A program made the translations under genes and the position numbers. From Hyphomicrobiales bacterium (lineage in GTDB: Bacteria > Pseudomonadota > Alphaproteobacteria > Rhizobiales > Rhizobiaceae), in the NCBI GenBank assembly GCA_900469475.1, contig UBXG01000002.1, forward strand, positions 408,760 to 472,759: a stretch of DNA of 64,000 nucleotides, in the 5' to 3' direction. Shown here one piece after another: positions 28,071 to 36,351 of the stretch (positions are counted from its first letter, which is position 1; each line of letters opens with the position of its first letter). Under the pieces are notes generated by a model. That model was not told the DNA's origin, ran no database searches, and saw nothing but the letters and a program-made list of their open reading frames with translations.

Positions 28071-28230
28071 CTCCTCTTCTCCCCAGCGGGGAGAAGATGT
28101 CCGCAGGACAGATGAGGGGGTGAGCGACGAAGGAGCGAACGTCTGAGCGGTAAGCAAAGACGGTATCTGCCAAGCCGCCCCCTCATCCGACCCTTCGGGC
28201 CACCTTCTCCCCGAGGGGGAGAAGGGGAGG
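28071..28230. repeat. RIME-like rhizobial intergenic mosaic element
   Basis: Two strong hairpins lie here: CTTCTCCCC-AGC-GGGGAGAAG (28076-28096) and CCTTCTCCCC-GAG-GGGGAGAAGG (28203-28225). Between them GATGAGGGGG (28111-28120) is complementary to CCCCCTCATC (about 28178-28187), so the whole element can fold on itself. The sequence style is that of abundant rhizobial intergenic mosaic elements. It separates the tfoX-like gene from the urocanase-like gene and could attenuate or stabilise the transcript. Confidence 0.65.
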
Positions 28231-28251
28231 CATCAAACAAGAGGGAAATCC

Positions 28252-29913
28252 ATGCCGAAAGCCAATCCACGTCACCCGAAATTCCCAATCCCGGGCGGGC
28301 CGGAGCTGCGTGCCAAAGGCTGGCGGCAGGAGGCTCTGCTACGCCTGCTCGAAAACGTGCTCTCGGTCGGCGAAGATCCGGACAATCTAGTCGTCTACGC
28401 AGCCCTCGGCAAGGCTGCCCGCAACTGGGCAGCGCACAAGGGCATCGTGAAGGCGCTCACCGAAATGGATGAGAACCAGACCCTGCTCATCCAGTCGGGC
28501 AAACCGATCGGCCTCATCCGCACGCATGACAAGGCACCGCTTGTCATCATGGCGAATTGCAACATCGTCGGGCAATGGGCGAAGGCGGAAGTCTTCTACG
28601 AATTGCAGCGCAAGGGCCTGATCTGTTGGGGCGGACTGACGGCCGGCGCCTGGCAGTATATCGGCAGCCAGGGCGTGATCCAAGGCACCTACGAGATCTT
28701 CATGCGCATCGCGGAGCGCCGCTTCGGCGGCGATCTCTTCGGCCGCTTCGTGCTGACGGCCGGTCTCGGCGGCATGGGCGGCGCGCAGCCGCTCGCCGGC
28801 CGCATGGCGGGTGCCGCGATCCTCTGCGTCGATATCGATGCCGAGCGCGCCAGGAAGCGCCAGAAAATCGGCTATCTGCAGGAAATCGCCCCGGATCTCG
28901 ATTCCGCGCTAGCGATGATCGATGCAGCCGTCAAGGAGAAGCGGGCGCTTTCCGTCGGACTGGTCGGCAATGCGGCGGAGATCTACCCCGAGATCGCAAG
29001 GCGCGGCATCGTGCCCGATATCGTCACCGACCAGACCTCGGCGCACGATCTCGTCTATGGCTACGTGCCGAAGGGCATGAGCCTCGCCCAAGTCAAAGAC
29101 CTGCGCGATGACGGCCAGGGCCAGCTCATGGCGGCAAGCCGCGCCTCGATCGTCGAGCATGTAAAGGCAATGCTGGACTTCCAGAAAAAGGGCTCCGAAG
29201 TCTTCGACAACGGCAACCTGATCCGCACACAGGCCAAGGAAGGCGGCGTGGCGAACGCCTTCGATATCCCGATCTTTACCGAAGCCTATCTCAGGCCGCT
29301 CTTCTGCCGTGCCATCGGCCCGTTCCGCTGGATGGCGCTATCAGGCGAGGAAAGCGATATCGCCCGCATCGACGATCTGCTCTTGGAAATGTTCCCGGAC
29401 AACAAGATCATCACCAACTGGATCAAGCTTGCCCGCCAGCATGTGCCCTTCGAAGGCCTGCCGGCCCGCATCGCCTGGCTTGGCCATGGCGAACGCACGG
29501 CCCTTGCCCGCCGCGTCAACGAGCTCGTTGCAAGCGGCGAGCTGAAGGGGCCGATCGCCTTTTCGCGCGACCATCTCGATGCCGGCGCCATGGCGCATCC
29601 GAACATCATGACCGAGCGTATGAAGGACGGCTCCGACGCCATCGCCGACTGGCCGCTGATCGACGCCATGATGCTCTGCTCGTCGATGGCCGATCTCGTT
29701 GTCGTCCATTCCGGCGGCGGCGGCTATGCCGGCTACATGACCAGCTGCGGGGTCACTGTGGTCGCCGACGGCACGGATGCCGCCGACGAACGGCTCGACC
29801 ATGCGCTGACCAACGACACCGCGCTCGGCGTCATGCGCTATGCCGATGCCGGCTATGAGGAAGCGTTGGACGAAGTTGCGAAAAAGGATGTGCCTTATAT
29901 CCGTTTGGGATAA
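28252..29913 (+). CDS. Urocanase-family hydratase, divergent paralogue
   Basis: 553 residues, full length for urocanate hydratase (HutU). The NAD+-binding segment VLTAGLGGMGGAQPLAGRMAG, the GPFRWMALSGEESDI region and the FSRDHLDAGAMAHPN segment are clear family matches. The active-site Cys of HutU (ARICWVG) is Ala408 here (ARIAWLG), and the usual HHGGG segment reads VHSGGGGYAGYMTSCG. These changes argue for a urocanate analogue such as thiourocanate. No hutH/hutI/hutG is adjacent; instead it follows the MIO-less lyase cluster. Confidence 0.82.
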   Translation: MPKANPRHPKFPIPGGPELRAKGWRQEALLRLLENVLSVGEDPDNLVVYAALGKAARNWAAHKGIVKALTEMDENQTLLIQSGKPIGLIRTHDKAPLVIMANCNIVGQWAKAEVFYELQRKGLICWGGLTAGAWQYIGSQGVIQGTYEIFMRIAERRFGGDLFGRFVLTAGLGGMGGAQPLAGRMAGAAILCVDIDAERARKRQKIGYLQEIAPDLDSALAMIDAAVKEKRALSVGLVGNAAEIYPEIARRGIVPDIVTDQTSAHDLVYGYVPKGMSLAQVKDLRDDGQGQLMAASRASIVEHVKAMLDFQKKGSEVFDNGNLIRTQAKEGGVANAFDIPIFTEAYLRPLFCRAIGPFRWMALSGEESDIARIDDLLLEMFPDNKIITNWIKLARQHVPFEGLPARIAWLGHGERTALARRVNELVASGELKGPIAFSRDHLDAGAMAHPNIMTERMKDGSDAIADWPLIDAMMLCSSMADLVVVHSGGGGYAGYMTSCGVTVVADGTDAADERLDHALTNDTALGVMRYADAGYEEALDEVAKKDVPYIRLG

Positions 29914-29976
29914 GCGCGTCTGTTCTTGGCGACATTGAGAGACTATGGTCGCGGGCAACTTGAGATGAATTGAGAA

Positions 29977-30657
29977 TTGCCCGTGATCCCCTGGACCTTG
30001 CTCGACACTGCGAAAATCCCCGGCGGCGGCGAGCTGCGACTGAAGCAGCGCGGCCAGGAATTTTCCATCATGCTCGGCACCAACGAGCTGATGAACAGTC
30101 GCCTGAGCGGCTCCGAGCGCGCGCTTGCCACGCTTTCCTGCGAGAAGATCAGAGGCCGGAAGGCACCACACATACTGATCGGCGGCCTCGGCATGGGCTT
30201 TACCTTGCGTGCGGCGCTTGGCGAACTAGGTGCGGACGCGAAGGTTACGGTTGCCGAGCTTGTTCCGGCAGTCGTTTCATGGGCGCGCGGGCCGATGGCA
30301 ACAGTCTTCGACGCCTGCCTCGACGACCCGCGTGTTGCCATTCACGAGGGCGACGTGCGTCCGCTCATCCGCGCAAGCAAGGCGACATACGATGCTATCC
30401 TGCTCGATGTCGACAACGGCCCGGATGGCATCACATCGGAAGCCAATGACGGGCTCTATGATTATCCAGGCCTGAAGGCGGCGCGCGATGCACTGCGTCC
30501 CGGCGGCGTACTCGCGGTCTGGTCGTCGGGACCTGACGAGCGCTTCACAAGGCGGCTGCGCGACAGCGGCTTTACCGCCGAAGTGGTCAATACACGCGCA
30601 AATGGCAAAACGGGCGCGCGTCATGTCATCTGGCTGGCGACAAAATCGGGATCATAA
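29977..30657 (+). CDS. Spermidine synthase-like SAM-dependent methyltransferase
   Basis: 226 residues with a Rossmann-type SAM/dcSAM-binding fold. Motif I is ILIGGLGMGFTLRAAL, the acidic end of strand 2 is VTVAELVPAVVSW, and YDAILLDVDNGPDG and GLKAARDALRPGGVLAVWSSG follow. Similar proteins are annotated as spermidine synthase-like, but polyamine chemistry is not shown. The start is a TTG (29977) or a GTG (29983); neither has a strong ribosome site. It lies 63 bp after the urocanase-like gene. Confidence 0.7.
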   Translation: MPVIPWTLLDTAKIPGGGELRLKQRGQEFSIMLGTNELMNSRLSGSERALATLSCEKIRGRKAPHILIGGLGMGFTLRAALGELGADAKVTVAELVPAVVSWARGPMATVFDACLDDPRVAIHEGDVRPLIRASKATYDAILLDVDNGPDGITSEANDGLYDYPGLKAARDALRPGGVLAVWSSGPDERFTRRLRDSGFTAEVVNTRANGKTGARHVIWLATKSGS

Positions 30658-30679
30658 CGCCTCGAATTGAAATAGCGCC

Positions 30680-30709
30680 TGAGATGCTATATATCAATGT
30701 CATATCTCA
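30680..30709 (+). promoter_or_regulatory. Inverted repeat at the vapBC promoter
   Basis: TGAGAT (30680-30685) and ATCTCA (30704-30709) flank an AT-rich core (GCTATATATC..) just before the vapB ribosome site. Toxin-antitoxin complexes commonly bind such repeats to repress their own operon. No protein-binding data are implied. Confidence 0.45.
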
Positions 30710-30722
30710 AAGGAGTTATGGC

Positions 30723-30965
30723 ATGGAAACCGCAAAGATCTTCTGGTCCGGCCGCTCACAGGCCGTGCGCTTGCCGAAGGAATTCCGCCTCGATGGTGAG
30801 GAAGTGCGCATCCGCCGGCAGGGAAAAGCAATCATTCTGGAGCCGATCGCCGAAGATTGGGATTGGCTGGAAGCTGTTACGGGGCCGGTTGATCAAGACT
30901 TCGCAGAAGCGACCGAAGAAGAGCCCGCTGAGCAGCAACGCCCCGAGCTGGATATCTTCAAGTGA
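30723..30965 (+). CDS. vapB: VapB-family antitoxin (AbrB/SpoVT fold)
   Basis: 80 residues. The swapped-hairpin AbrB DNA-binding domain comes first (AKIFWSGRSQAVRLPKEFRL), and the acidic C-terminal half (EATEEEPAEQQRPELDIFK) would neutralise the toxin. The ATG at 30723 has AGGAG 7 bases upstream. Its stop overlaps the vapC GTG (GTGA), the classic coupled arrangement. Confidence 0.9.
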   Translation: METAKIFWSGRSQAVRLPKEFRLDGEEVRIRRQGKAIILEPIAEDWDWLEAVTGPVDQDFAEATEEEPAEQQRPELDIFK

Positions 30966-31366
30966 AGTATCTGCTCGACAGCAATGCCGTCATCGCCCTG
31001 ATGAAAGGACATTCCGGCTTCGTCAGCGAGCTGCGCAGACACAGGCCGCAAGATTTCGCCATTCCGGCCATCGTGGCACACGAATTATTCTACGGCGCCT
31101 ATAAAGGGCAGCGCGTCGCAGAGAATCTTGCGCGTGTCGATGCATTGCAATTCGAGACATTGGATTTCGATAAGGAGGACGCCCGGATGGCCGGCGAAAT
31201 TCGCGCGGCTCTTGCTTCCCTTGGTACGCCGATCGGCGCCTATGACGTTTTGATCGCGGGTCAGGCGATCGCCCGCGATCTGATCCTGATAACGCGCAAT
31301 GTCAGAGAATTCGAGCGCGTTCACAAGCTGCGTTTCGAAGACTGGGAGTCCTTGCCGAGCGGCTAA
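30962..31366 (+). CDS. vapC: VapC-family PIN-domain ribonuclease toxin
   Basis: A 134-residue PIN-domain RNase whose relatives cleave tRNA or rRNA when freed from antitoxin. Acidic metal-site residues are Asp6 (LLDSN), Glu41 (AHELFYGA) and Asp95 (AYDVLIAG), with Asn113 in the TRNVREF motif. The start is the GTG at 30962, inside the vapB stop. All catalytic residues appear intact. The 3' end overlaps the convergent GFA gene by 4 bp. Confidence 0.92.
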   Translation: MKYLLDSNAVIALMKGHSGFVSELRRHRPQDFAIPAIVAHELFYGAYKGQRVAENLARVDALQFETLDFDKEDARMAGEIRAALASLGTPIGAYDVLIAGQAIARDLILITRNVREFERVHKLRFEDWESLPSG

Positions 31367-31767
31367 AGATAGCGCGTTTCCTCCGGCGCGCGATCGAAGC
31401 GGTCGTCGCGGCCGTCGAAATAGCCGACCGGAAGCGAGGCGAGCTCTTCATCGGTGGCATCATCCAGGCAGCTGATGCTGATCGCATAGAACTTGCCGCC
31501 GAGTGCGGGATTTTCACCCCAGTTGAAGGAGCTGACGCCGCAATTTTTACAGAAGAGGTGATGTAGGATGCGCGGGCCGAACTGATATTCGCCAATGTTG
31601 TCTTCGCCTGAGGTCAGGCGGAAATCAGCGGGCGTGGCGACAGCCAGCCAATTGCGCTTCTTCTTGCAGATCGAGCAATTGCATTTAAAGGTGCCGCCCT
31701 GCAGGTCGAGATCGGCTTCGTAAGCGACGGCACCGCAATGGCAGCTTCCGTGATAGGTCTTCTTCAT
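31363..31767 (-). CDS. GFA-family (CENP-V/Gfa-like) zinc-binding protein
   Basis: 134 residues. Zinc ligands appear in GSCHCGAVAYEAD, FKCNCSICKKK and HLFCKNCGVSSF, a fuller match to the GFA pattern than the copy at 7989. The start at 31767 has AGGGAGGG at good spacing; an ATG at 31776 would overlap the preceding stop (ATGA). It follows an ArsR and an SRPBCC gene with almost no gap, so the three form one operon. The substrate is unknown. Confidence 0.82.
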   Translation of the reverse strand: MKKTYHGSCHCGAVAYEADLDLQGGTFKCNCSICKKKRNWLAVATPADFRLTSGEDNIGEYQFGPRILHHLFCKNCGVSSFNWGENPALGGKFYAISISCLDDATDEELASLPVGYFDGRDDRFDRAPEETRYL

Positions 31768-31772
31768 CACTC

Positions 31773-32255
31773 TCATCCCTCCCTTGAGGTGGCTTCTGCG
31801 TAAGCGGCGTATTTGTCGAGGGCTTGCTCCCATCCGCCGGTCTGCAATCTAAGCTCGGTATCGTCAGGCAACTCGACCTTGCGGAAGACGAGGCGCGTCT
31901 TCTCGCCAAGCTCATGAAACTCCACGGTCACCTGCATCGGATGTTCGGGCCTACCCTCCTGGTTTTCCCAGGCGAAAGTAAAGACGAGGCGCTCGGGCGG
32001 GACGATCTCCAGATAGCGGCCATGGCTCCAATATTCCTTGCCTTCCGGCGTGAGAATGCAGTGCCGCCAGGCGCCCCCTTCCTTGAGATCGACGGAAACG
32101 GATGGGGCCGTCATATTTTGCGGTCCCCACCAGCGCATCAGATGTTGCGGTTCCGCCCAGAGGCGAAACAGCAGGGCACGCGGCGCGGCAATCTCGCGGG
32201 TCAGCACGATCTCGCGCGGCGGCCGCATGCTGCCGCCCTTAGTTGCTGGGGTCAT
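31773..32255 (-). CDS. SRPBCC (AHSA1-like) domain protein
   Basis: 160 residues of the Bet v1/START-like fold, AHSA1 subgroup. Motifs: VLTREIAAPRALLFRLWAEP, LMRWWGPQNM, GRYLEIVPPERLVFTFAWE and the C-terminal WEQALDKYAAY. These small ligand-binding proteins are very often encoded directly after an ArsR regulator, as here. I chose the ATG at 32255, which has GGGAGGAAAG upstream and overlaps arsR by 17 bp, over longer upstream starts. Confidence 0.85.
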   Translation of the reverse strand: MTPATKGGSMRPPREIVLTREIAAPRALLFRLWAEPQHLMRWWGPQNMTAPSVSVDLKEGGAWRHCILTPEGKEYWSHGRYLEIVPPERLVFTFAWENQEGRPEHPMQVTVEFHELGEKTRLVFRKVELPDDTELRLQTGGWEQALDKYAAYAEATSREG

Positions 32256-32592
32256 TCTTTCCTCCCTTTTGCAATAGTGCCGCGTAGTCCTCCAGGCGAT
32301 CGAGATTGTCGTTCCAGAACTGGCGATAGCTCTCCAGCCAGTCATCGACTTGGCGGAGCGGCTTTGTTTCCAGCCGGCAGGGCCGCCATTGCGCTTCCCT
32401 GCCCTTCGAGATCAGGCCGGCTTTTTCCAGCACCTTCAGGTGCTTGGAAACGGCGACCAGCGACATGTCGAAGGGTTCGGCCAGTTGAGACACGGATGCC
32501 TCGCCGGTCGCCAGCCGCGCCAGGATCGCCCGGCGGGTTGGATCGGCCAGGGCCGAAAGGGTCGTGCTCAATGTGTCCATTTGATAAACCAT
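32239..32592 (-). CDS. ArsR-family transcriptional regulator
   Basis: 117 residues with a winged HTH (LSALADPTRRAILARLATGEA, DMSLVAVSKHLKVLEKAGLI). The metal-binding CxC of ArsR/SmtB sensors is absent, as in the ArsR group that pairs with SRPBCC proteins and senses organic ligands or other cues. It heads the arsR-SRPBCC-GFA operon. The AT-rich region just upstream (32590-32625) probably holds the promoter and autoregulatory site. Confidence 0.9.
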   Translation of the reverse strand: MVYQMDTLSTTLSALADPTRRAILARLATGEASVSQLAEPFDMSLVAVSKHLKVLEKAGLISKGREAQWRPCRLETKPLRQVDDWLESYRQFWNDNLDRLEDYAALLQKGGKNDPSN

Positions 32593-32666
32593 ATAGTTAA
32601 TTAACTTATTGGTTTAATATATGCGACCAGCCAGCGATGTCAAGAAGCGTCGGACGACGCGCAATC

Positions 32667-33068
<402 letters not shown>

Positions 33069-34361
33069 TCAGCGACGCGCCAGCCTCGCAACGGCAAGAG
33101 CGCTGGCGAGACAGAGTGCCAGCATGACCAGGATGAAGGCAACCACGGCATTCCAGCCATCGGCAAGCCAGAAATAGCCGCCGACCGAGCCGGCAATGCT
33201 GGAGCCGAGGTAATAGGCGAGCAGGTAGAGCGAGGAGGCGTGCCCCTTGAAGCCATCGGCCAGCCGTCCCACCAGCGCACTGGCGACGGAATGGGCCATG
33301 AAGAAGCCAATCGTCACCAGGACAATGCCGAGAATGATCAGCGGCAAGGAGCTGGAAAGCGTCACCGCCGCACCGAGCGCGGCGATCAGAACGCCAATCG
33401 GCAGCACGATGAAATGGCCGATGCGATCGCCGAGGAGGCCTGCCGCCCACGAGGCGACGATACCGAAGAGATAGGCGGTGAAGATCAATCCAAGCTCGGT
33501 CTGGTTGAGATCATAGGGATCGGCGACGAGACGGAAGCCGGCATAGTTATAGACCGTTACGAAGGAGCCCATGACGAGAAAGCCGATGGCAAAGAGCAGC
33601 GGCATTGCCGCATTGCCGAAATGACCGCTCCAAGCCTTCACATGGAAGCCGGCATCGAAGCCCTTTCGCGGCGTAAAATTGCGCGACGGCGGCAGCAGAT
33701 AGAGGAAGCCGATGGCGGCGATCAGGCCGAGAATGCCAACCGTTGCCAAAGCCGGCCGCCAGCTCAGATATTCGGCGATCGTGCCGGTCACCACGCGCCC
33801 GGCCATGCCGCCAAAGGCGTTGCCGGCGATATAGAGGCCCATGGCACCGCCGAGGCCGCGCGGTTCGATCTCCTCGGCCAGATAGGTCATGGCGACGGCC
33901 GGCACGCCGCCCAGCAGAAAGCCCTCGAGCGCGCGAACGGCAAGCAGCATATGCCAGCTCGGCGATACCGAGCAGACGAGCGTACAGATGGCCGCGCCAA
34001 GCAGCGAGATGAACATCAGGCTGCGGCGGCCGAGGCTTTCGGAAACGGCGGCGGCACCGAAGATCGCGAAGGCCAGGAAGCCGGTCGAAAGCGAGAGCGA
34101 CAGCGAGCTTGCAGCCGGCGTGACCCCGAAGTTCTCGGAAAAGATCGGCATCAGCGGCTGGACGCAATAAAGCAGCGAGAAGGTGGCAAAGCCCGAGAGA
34201 AACAGCCCAATGGTGGCGCGGCGGAAGGCAGGCGTGCCGCGCGTTAGGAACTGGCGGGTCTCGGTCGGCGGTTCATTCCTGACGAGCGTCAATTCGGGGC
34301 GGGAGGGAACTTCGGACACAGTGGCTTGCTGCTTGCTTGCGGCGCGAAACATTGGTGGCAC
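33069..34361 (-). CDS. MFS transporter, YnfM-like
   Basis: A 430-residue twelve-helix major facilitator. An extended cytosolic N-terminus (about 45 residues) precedes TM1 (ATIGLFLSGFATFSLLYCVQPLMP). The motif-A-like loop is SESLGRRSLMFI, and GNAFGGMAGRVVTGTIAEYLSWR lies in helices 5-6. This layout is that of YnfM-type drug/arabinose efflux permeases. It is divergent from a LysR gene 89 bp away, its likely regulator. Confidence 0.88.
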   Translation of the reverse strand: MPPMFRAASKQQATVSEVPSRPELTLVRNEPPTETRQFLTRGTPAFRRATIGLFLSGFATFSLLYCVQPLMPIFSENFGVTPAASSLSLSLSTGFLAFAIFGAAAVSESLGRRSLMFISLLGAAICTLVCSVSPSWHMLLAVRALEGFLLGGVPAVAMTYLAEEIEPRGLGGAMGLYIAGNAFGGMAGRVVTGTIAEYLSWRPALATVGILGLIAAIGFLYLLPPSRNFTPRKGFDAGFHVKAWSGHFGNAAMPLLFAIGFLVMGSFVTVYNYAGFRLVADPYDLNQTELGLIFTAYLFGIVASWAAGLLGDRIGHFIVLPIGVLIAALGAAVTLSSSLPLIILGIVLVTIGFFMAHSVASALVGRLADGFKGHASSLYLLAYYLGSSIAGSVGGYFWLADGWNAVVAFILVMLALCLASALAVARLARR

Positions 34362-34450
34362 CTGACCTTTCTTGCCCTGGAATCTAGCCAGACGAGCTCC
34401 ATTAGTCCAATATATGGAACAGGCGATCTCAATAGCTTTTGGAGATAGCG

Positions 34451-35326
34451 ATGGAGCTGCGTCATATTCGCTATTTTCTGGCGCTGGCCGAAGCGGGAAA
34501 CTTCACCCGTGCGGCAGCCAAACTCGGTATCGGCCAGCCGCCGCTCAGCCAGCAGATCCGGGATCTGGAAAACGAAGTGGGTGCGCAGCTGTTCCACCGC
34601 GTGCCGCATGGTGCGGAACTGACGGTGGCCGGCGAGGCATTTCTCGCGGAAGCGAAAATGGCGGTCGATGCGGCTGAAAAGGCAAAGCTCGCGGCCCAGC
34701 GCGCCAATCGCGGCGAGATCGGCCGCCTGTCGCTCGGCTTCACCGCCTCTTCCGCCTTCAACACCATCGTCACATCAACCATTCGCGAGTTTCGGCGGCA
34801 TTGGCCGGAAGTGCTGATATCGCTGACCGAGATGAACACCAATGCGCTGATGGAGCGGCTCATGCGCGGCGAGATCGACGCGGCCTTCATTCGCCCGGGC
34901 CTGGAAGATCCGCGCGACGTGCGGCTGAAGCGTTTTGCCGATGAGCCAATGCTGATCGCGCTGCCGGCTCATCATTCGCTGGCGAAAGAGGAACGCGTGC
35001 CGGTTGCAGCGCTCGCGGGCGAACCCTTCATCCTCTTCCCGCGCATGGTGGGGCTGAGCCTCTATGACGATATCGTCGCCGCCTGCCGCGAGGCGGGTTT
35101 CGATCTCGTGGTGACACAGGAAGCGCCGCAGATCCCATCCGTCGTCAATCTTGTCGCCGCAAACTTGGGCGTTTCCATCGTTCCGGCTTCGATCGCGCAG
35201 ATCAAGCTCGACGGCGTTGCCTATCGGCCGGTTGACGGGCCGCCAGTGGTGGCGCGCCTCGGCCTTGCGAGCCTCAAGGCGCAGAGATCGCCGGTCATCG
35301 CCAATCTCATGAGTTTGATTGGTTAG
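34451..35326 (+). CDS. LysR-family regulator beside the MFS gene
   Basis: 291 residues. The HTH is MELRHIRYFLALAEAGNFTRAAAKLGIGQPPLSQQIRDLE in sequence order, a BenM/CatM-like start. The C-terminal effector domain begins near GRLSLGFTASSAFN. The ATG at 34451 is preferred over a TTG at 34439. It is divergent from the MFS permease and abuts the next LysR gene tail to tail with no gap. Confidence 0.92.
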   Translation: MELRHIRYFLALAEAGNFTRAAAKLGIGQPPLSQQIRDLENEVGAQLFHRVPHGAELTVAGEAFLAEAKMAVDAAEKAKLAAQRANRGEIGRLSLGFTASSAFNTIVTSTIREFRRHWPEVLISLTEMNTNALMERLMRGEIDAAFIRPGLEDPRDVRLKRFADEPMLIALPAHHSLAKEERVPVAALAGEPFILFPRMVGLSLYDDIVAACREAGFDLVVTQEAPQIPSVVNLVAANLGVSIVPASIAQIKLDGVAYRPVDGPPVVARLGLASLKAQRSPVIANLMSLIG

Positions 35327-36232
35327 TTACGTGCTCCGCTCCCAATAGGGCGGATCGCCAAAAGCCTTCTTCAAATGATCGGCCATTGCCCGAAGCTTGG
35401 CCGAGGGATTGCGACCTTCGGGATGGGCCATAAAAATGAACTCCGGCTCCGGCCGGTAGCCGACATCGATCTCTACGAGCCTCCCCTCCCTCACTGAAGG
35501 CCCGGCGATGAAGGCGGGCAGCAAGGCAATACCAAGCCCGGCAATCGCGGCATCGTGGAGGACATCGCCATTGTTCACGCCCAGCGCCAGCTTGGCACGG
35601 ATGACAACAGCGCCCTCTGGCCCCTCGAAGCGCCAGTCGGCGACACCGCGATTGGTGTAAAAAATACCGCGATGACCCTCGAGATCGGAGAGCGAAGCGG
35701 GTTTGCCGTTGCGGCTGAGATAATCCGGTGACGCAACGAGAAGGCGGCGGCTGCGGGCAAGCTTCCATGCGACGAGGCGCGAGTCGGCAATCAGGCCGTG
35801 GCGAATGATGGCGTCATAGCCATCTGAAGCGGCATCGACACGGCGGTCGTCGAGATCGAGCGTCAACTCGATCTCCGGATGCGCGGCGAGAAACGGATAG
35901 AGAGCCGGCCCCAGATGCAGTCGGCCGAAGGTGACGGGTGCTGCAATGCGCAGCGGTCCCATCAGCATGCCGCGCCGCTCGGCAAGATCGGCAGCCGCCT
36001 CGCGAACCTCCTGAGCGATGCGGTTCGCACGCTGCAGAAAGGCACTGCCATCCTCGGTCAGGGTCAGCTTGCGGGTCGTGCGATGAAGCAGCGTTGCCCC
36101 CAATGCCTTCTCCATGTCCGACAGGCGCTCGCTGACGACGGATTTCGACAGGCGCAGGCGTCGCGCCGCCTCGCTGATCGAGCCCGCCTCGGCTACAGTC
36201 ACGAATGTCACGATCCCGTCGATCTTCAGCAT
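35327..36232 (-). CDS. LysR-family regulator beside the SDR gene
   Basis: 301 residues. The HTH reads GIVTFVTVAEAGSISEAARRLRLSKSVVSERLSDME, the DmlR/PecT-like subgroup; the effector domain contains ATLLHRTTRKLTLTEDG and PLRIAAPVTFGRLHLGPAL. It is divergent from the SDR gene 119 bp away, which it probably controls. Tail-to-tail contact with the previous LysR leaves no room for a separate terminator. Confidence 0.9.
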   Translation of the reverse strand: MLKIDGIVTFVTVAEAGSISEAARRLRLSKSVVSERLSDMEKALGATLLHRTTRKLTLTEDGSAFLQRANRIAQEVREAAADLAERRGMLMGPLRIAAPVTFGRLHLGPALYPFLAAHPEIELTLDLDDRRVDAASDGYDAIIRHGLIADSRLVAWKLARSRRLLVASPDYLSRNGKPASLSDLEGHRGIFYTNRGVADWRFEGPEGAVVIRAKLALGVNNGDVLHDAAIAGLGIALLPAFIAGPSVREGRLVEIDVGYRPEPEFIFMAHPEGRNPSAKLRAMADHLKKAFGDPPYWERST

Positions 36233-36351
36233 TGTTCGGAAACTCCGAATTCGAATTCCTCTTTTTGAAGACTAATCCGAACGATCGGAAAAGGCCATCT
36301 TCCACGTATCGGACAAACCGAAAGACACGTCCTCACACAGGAGATGGAACA

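Noticed and set aside
25582..28173. 863-codon open frame on the minus strand
   Set aside because: It is antisense to three well-supported genes and is rich in His, Arg, Ala and Gly in the way typical of high-GC shadow frames.
22335..29913. Allantoin or pyrimidine degradation operon
   Set aside because: The amidohydrolase and M20 hydrolase alone would fit allantoin use, but the MIO-less lyase, the urocanase homologue and DUF917 have no role there.
22335..29913. Ordinary histidine utilisation (hut) operon
   Set aside because: The lyase lacks the MIO residues, the urocanase lacks its Cys, and hutI, hutG/F and hutC are absent.
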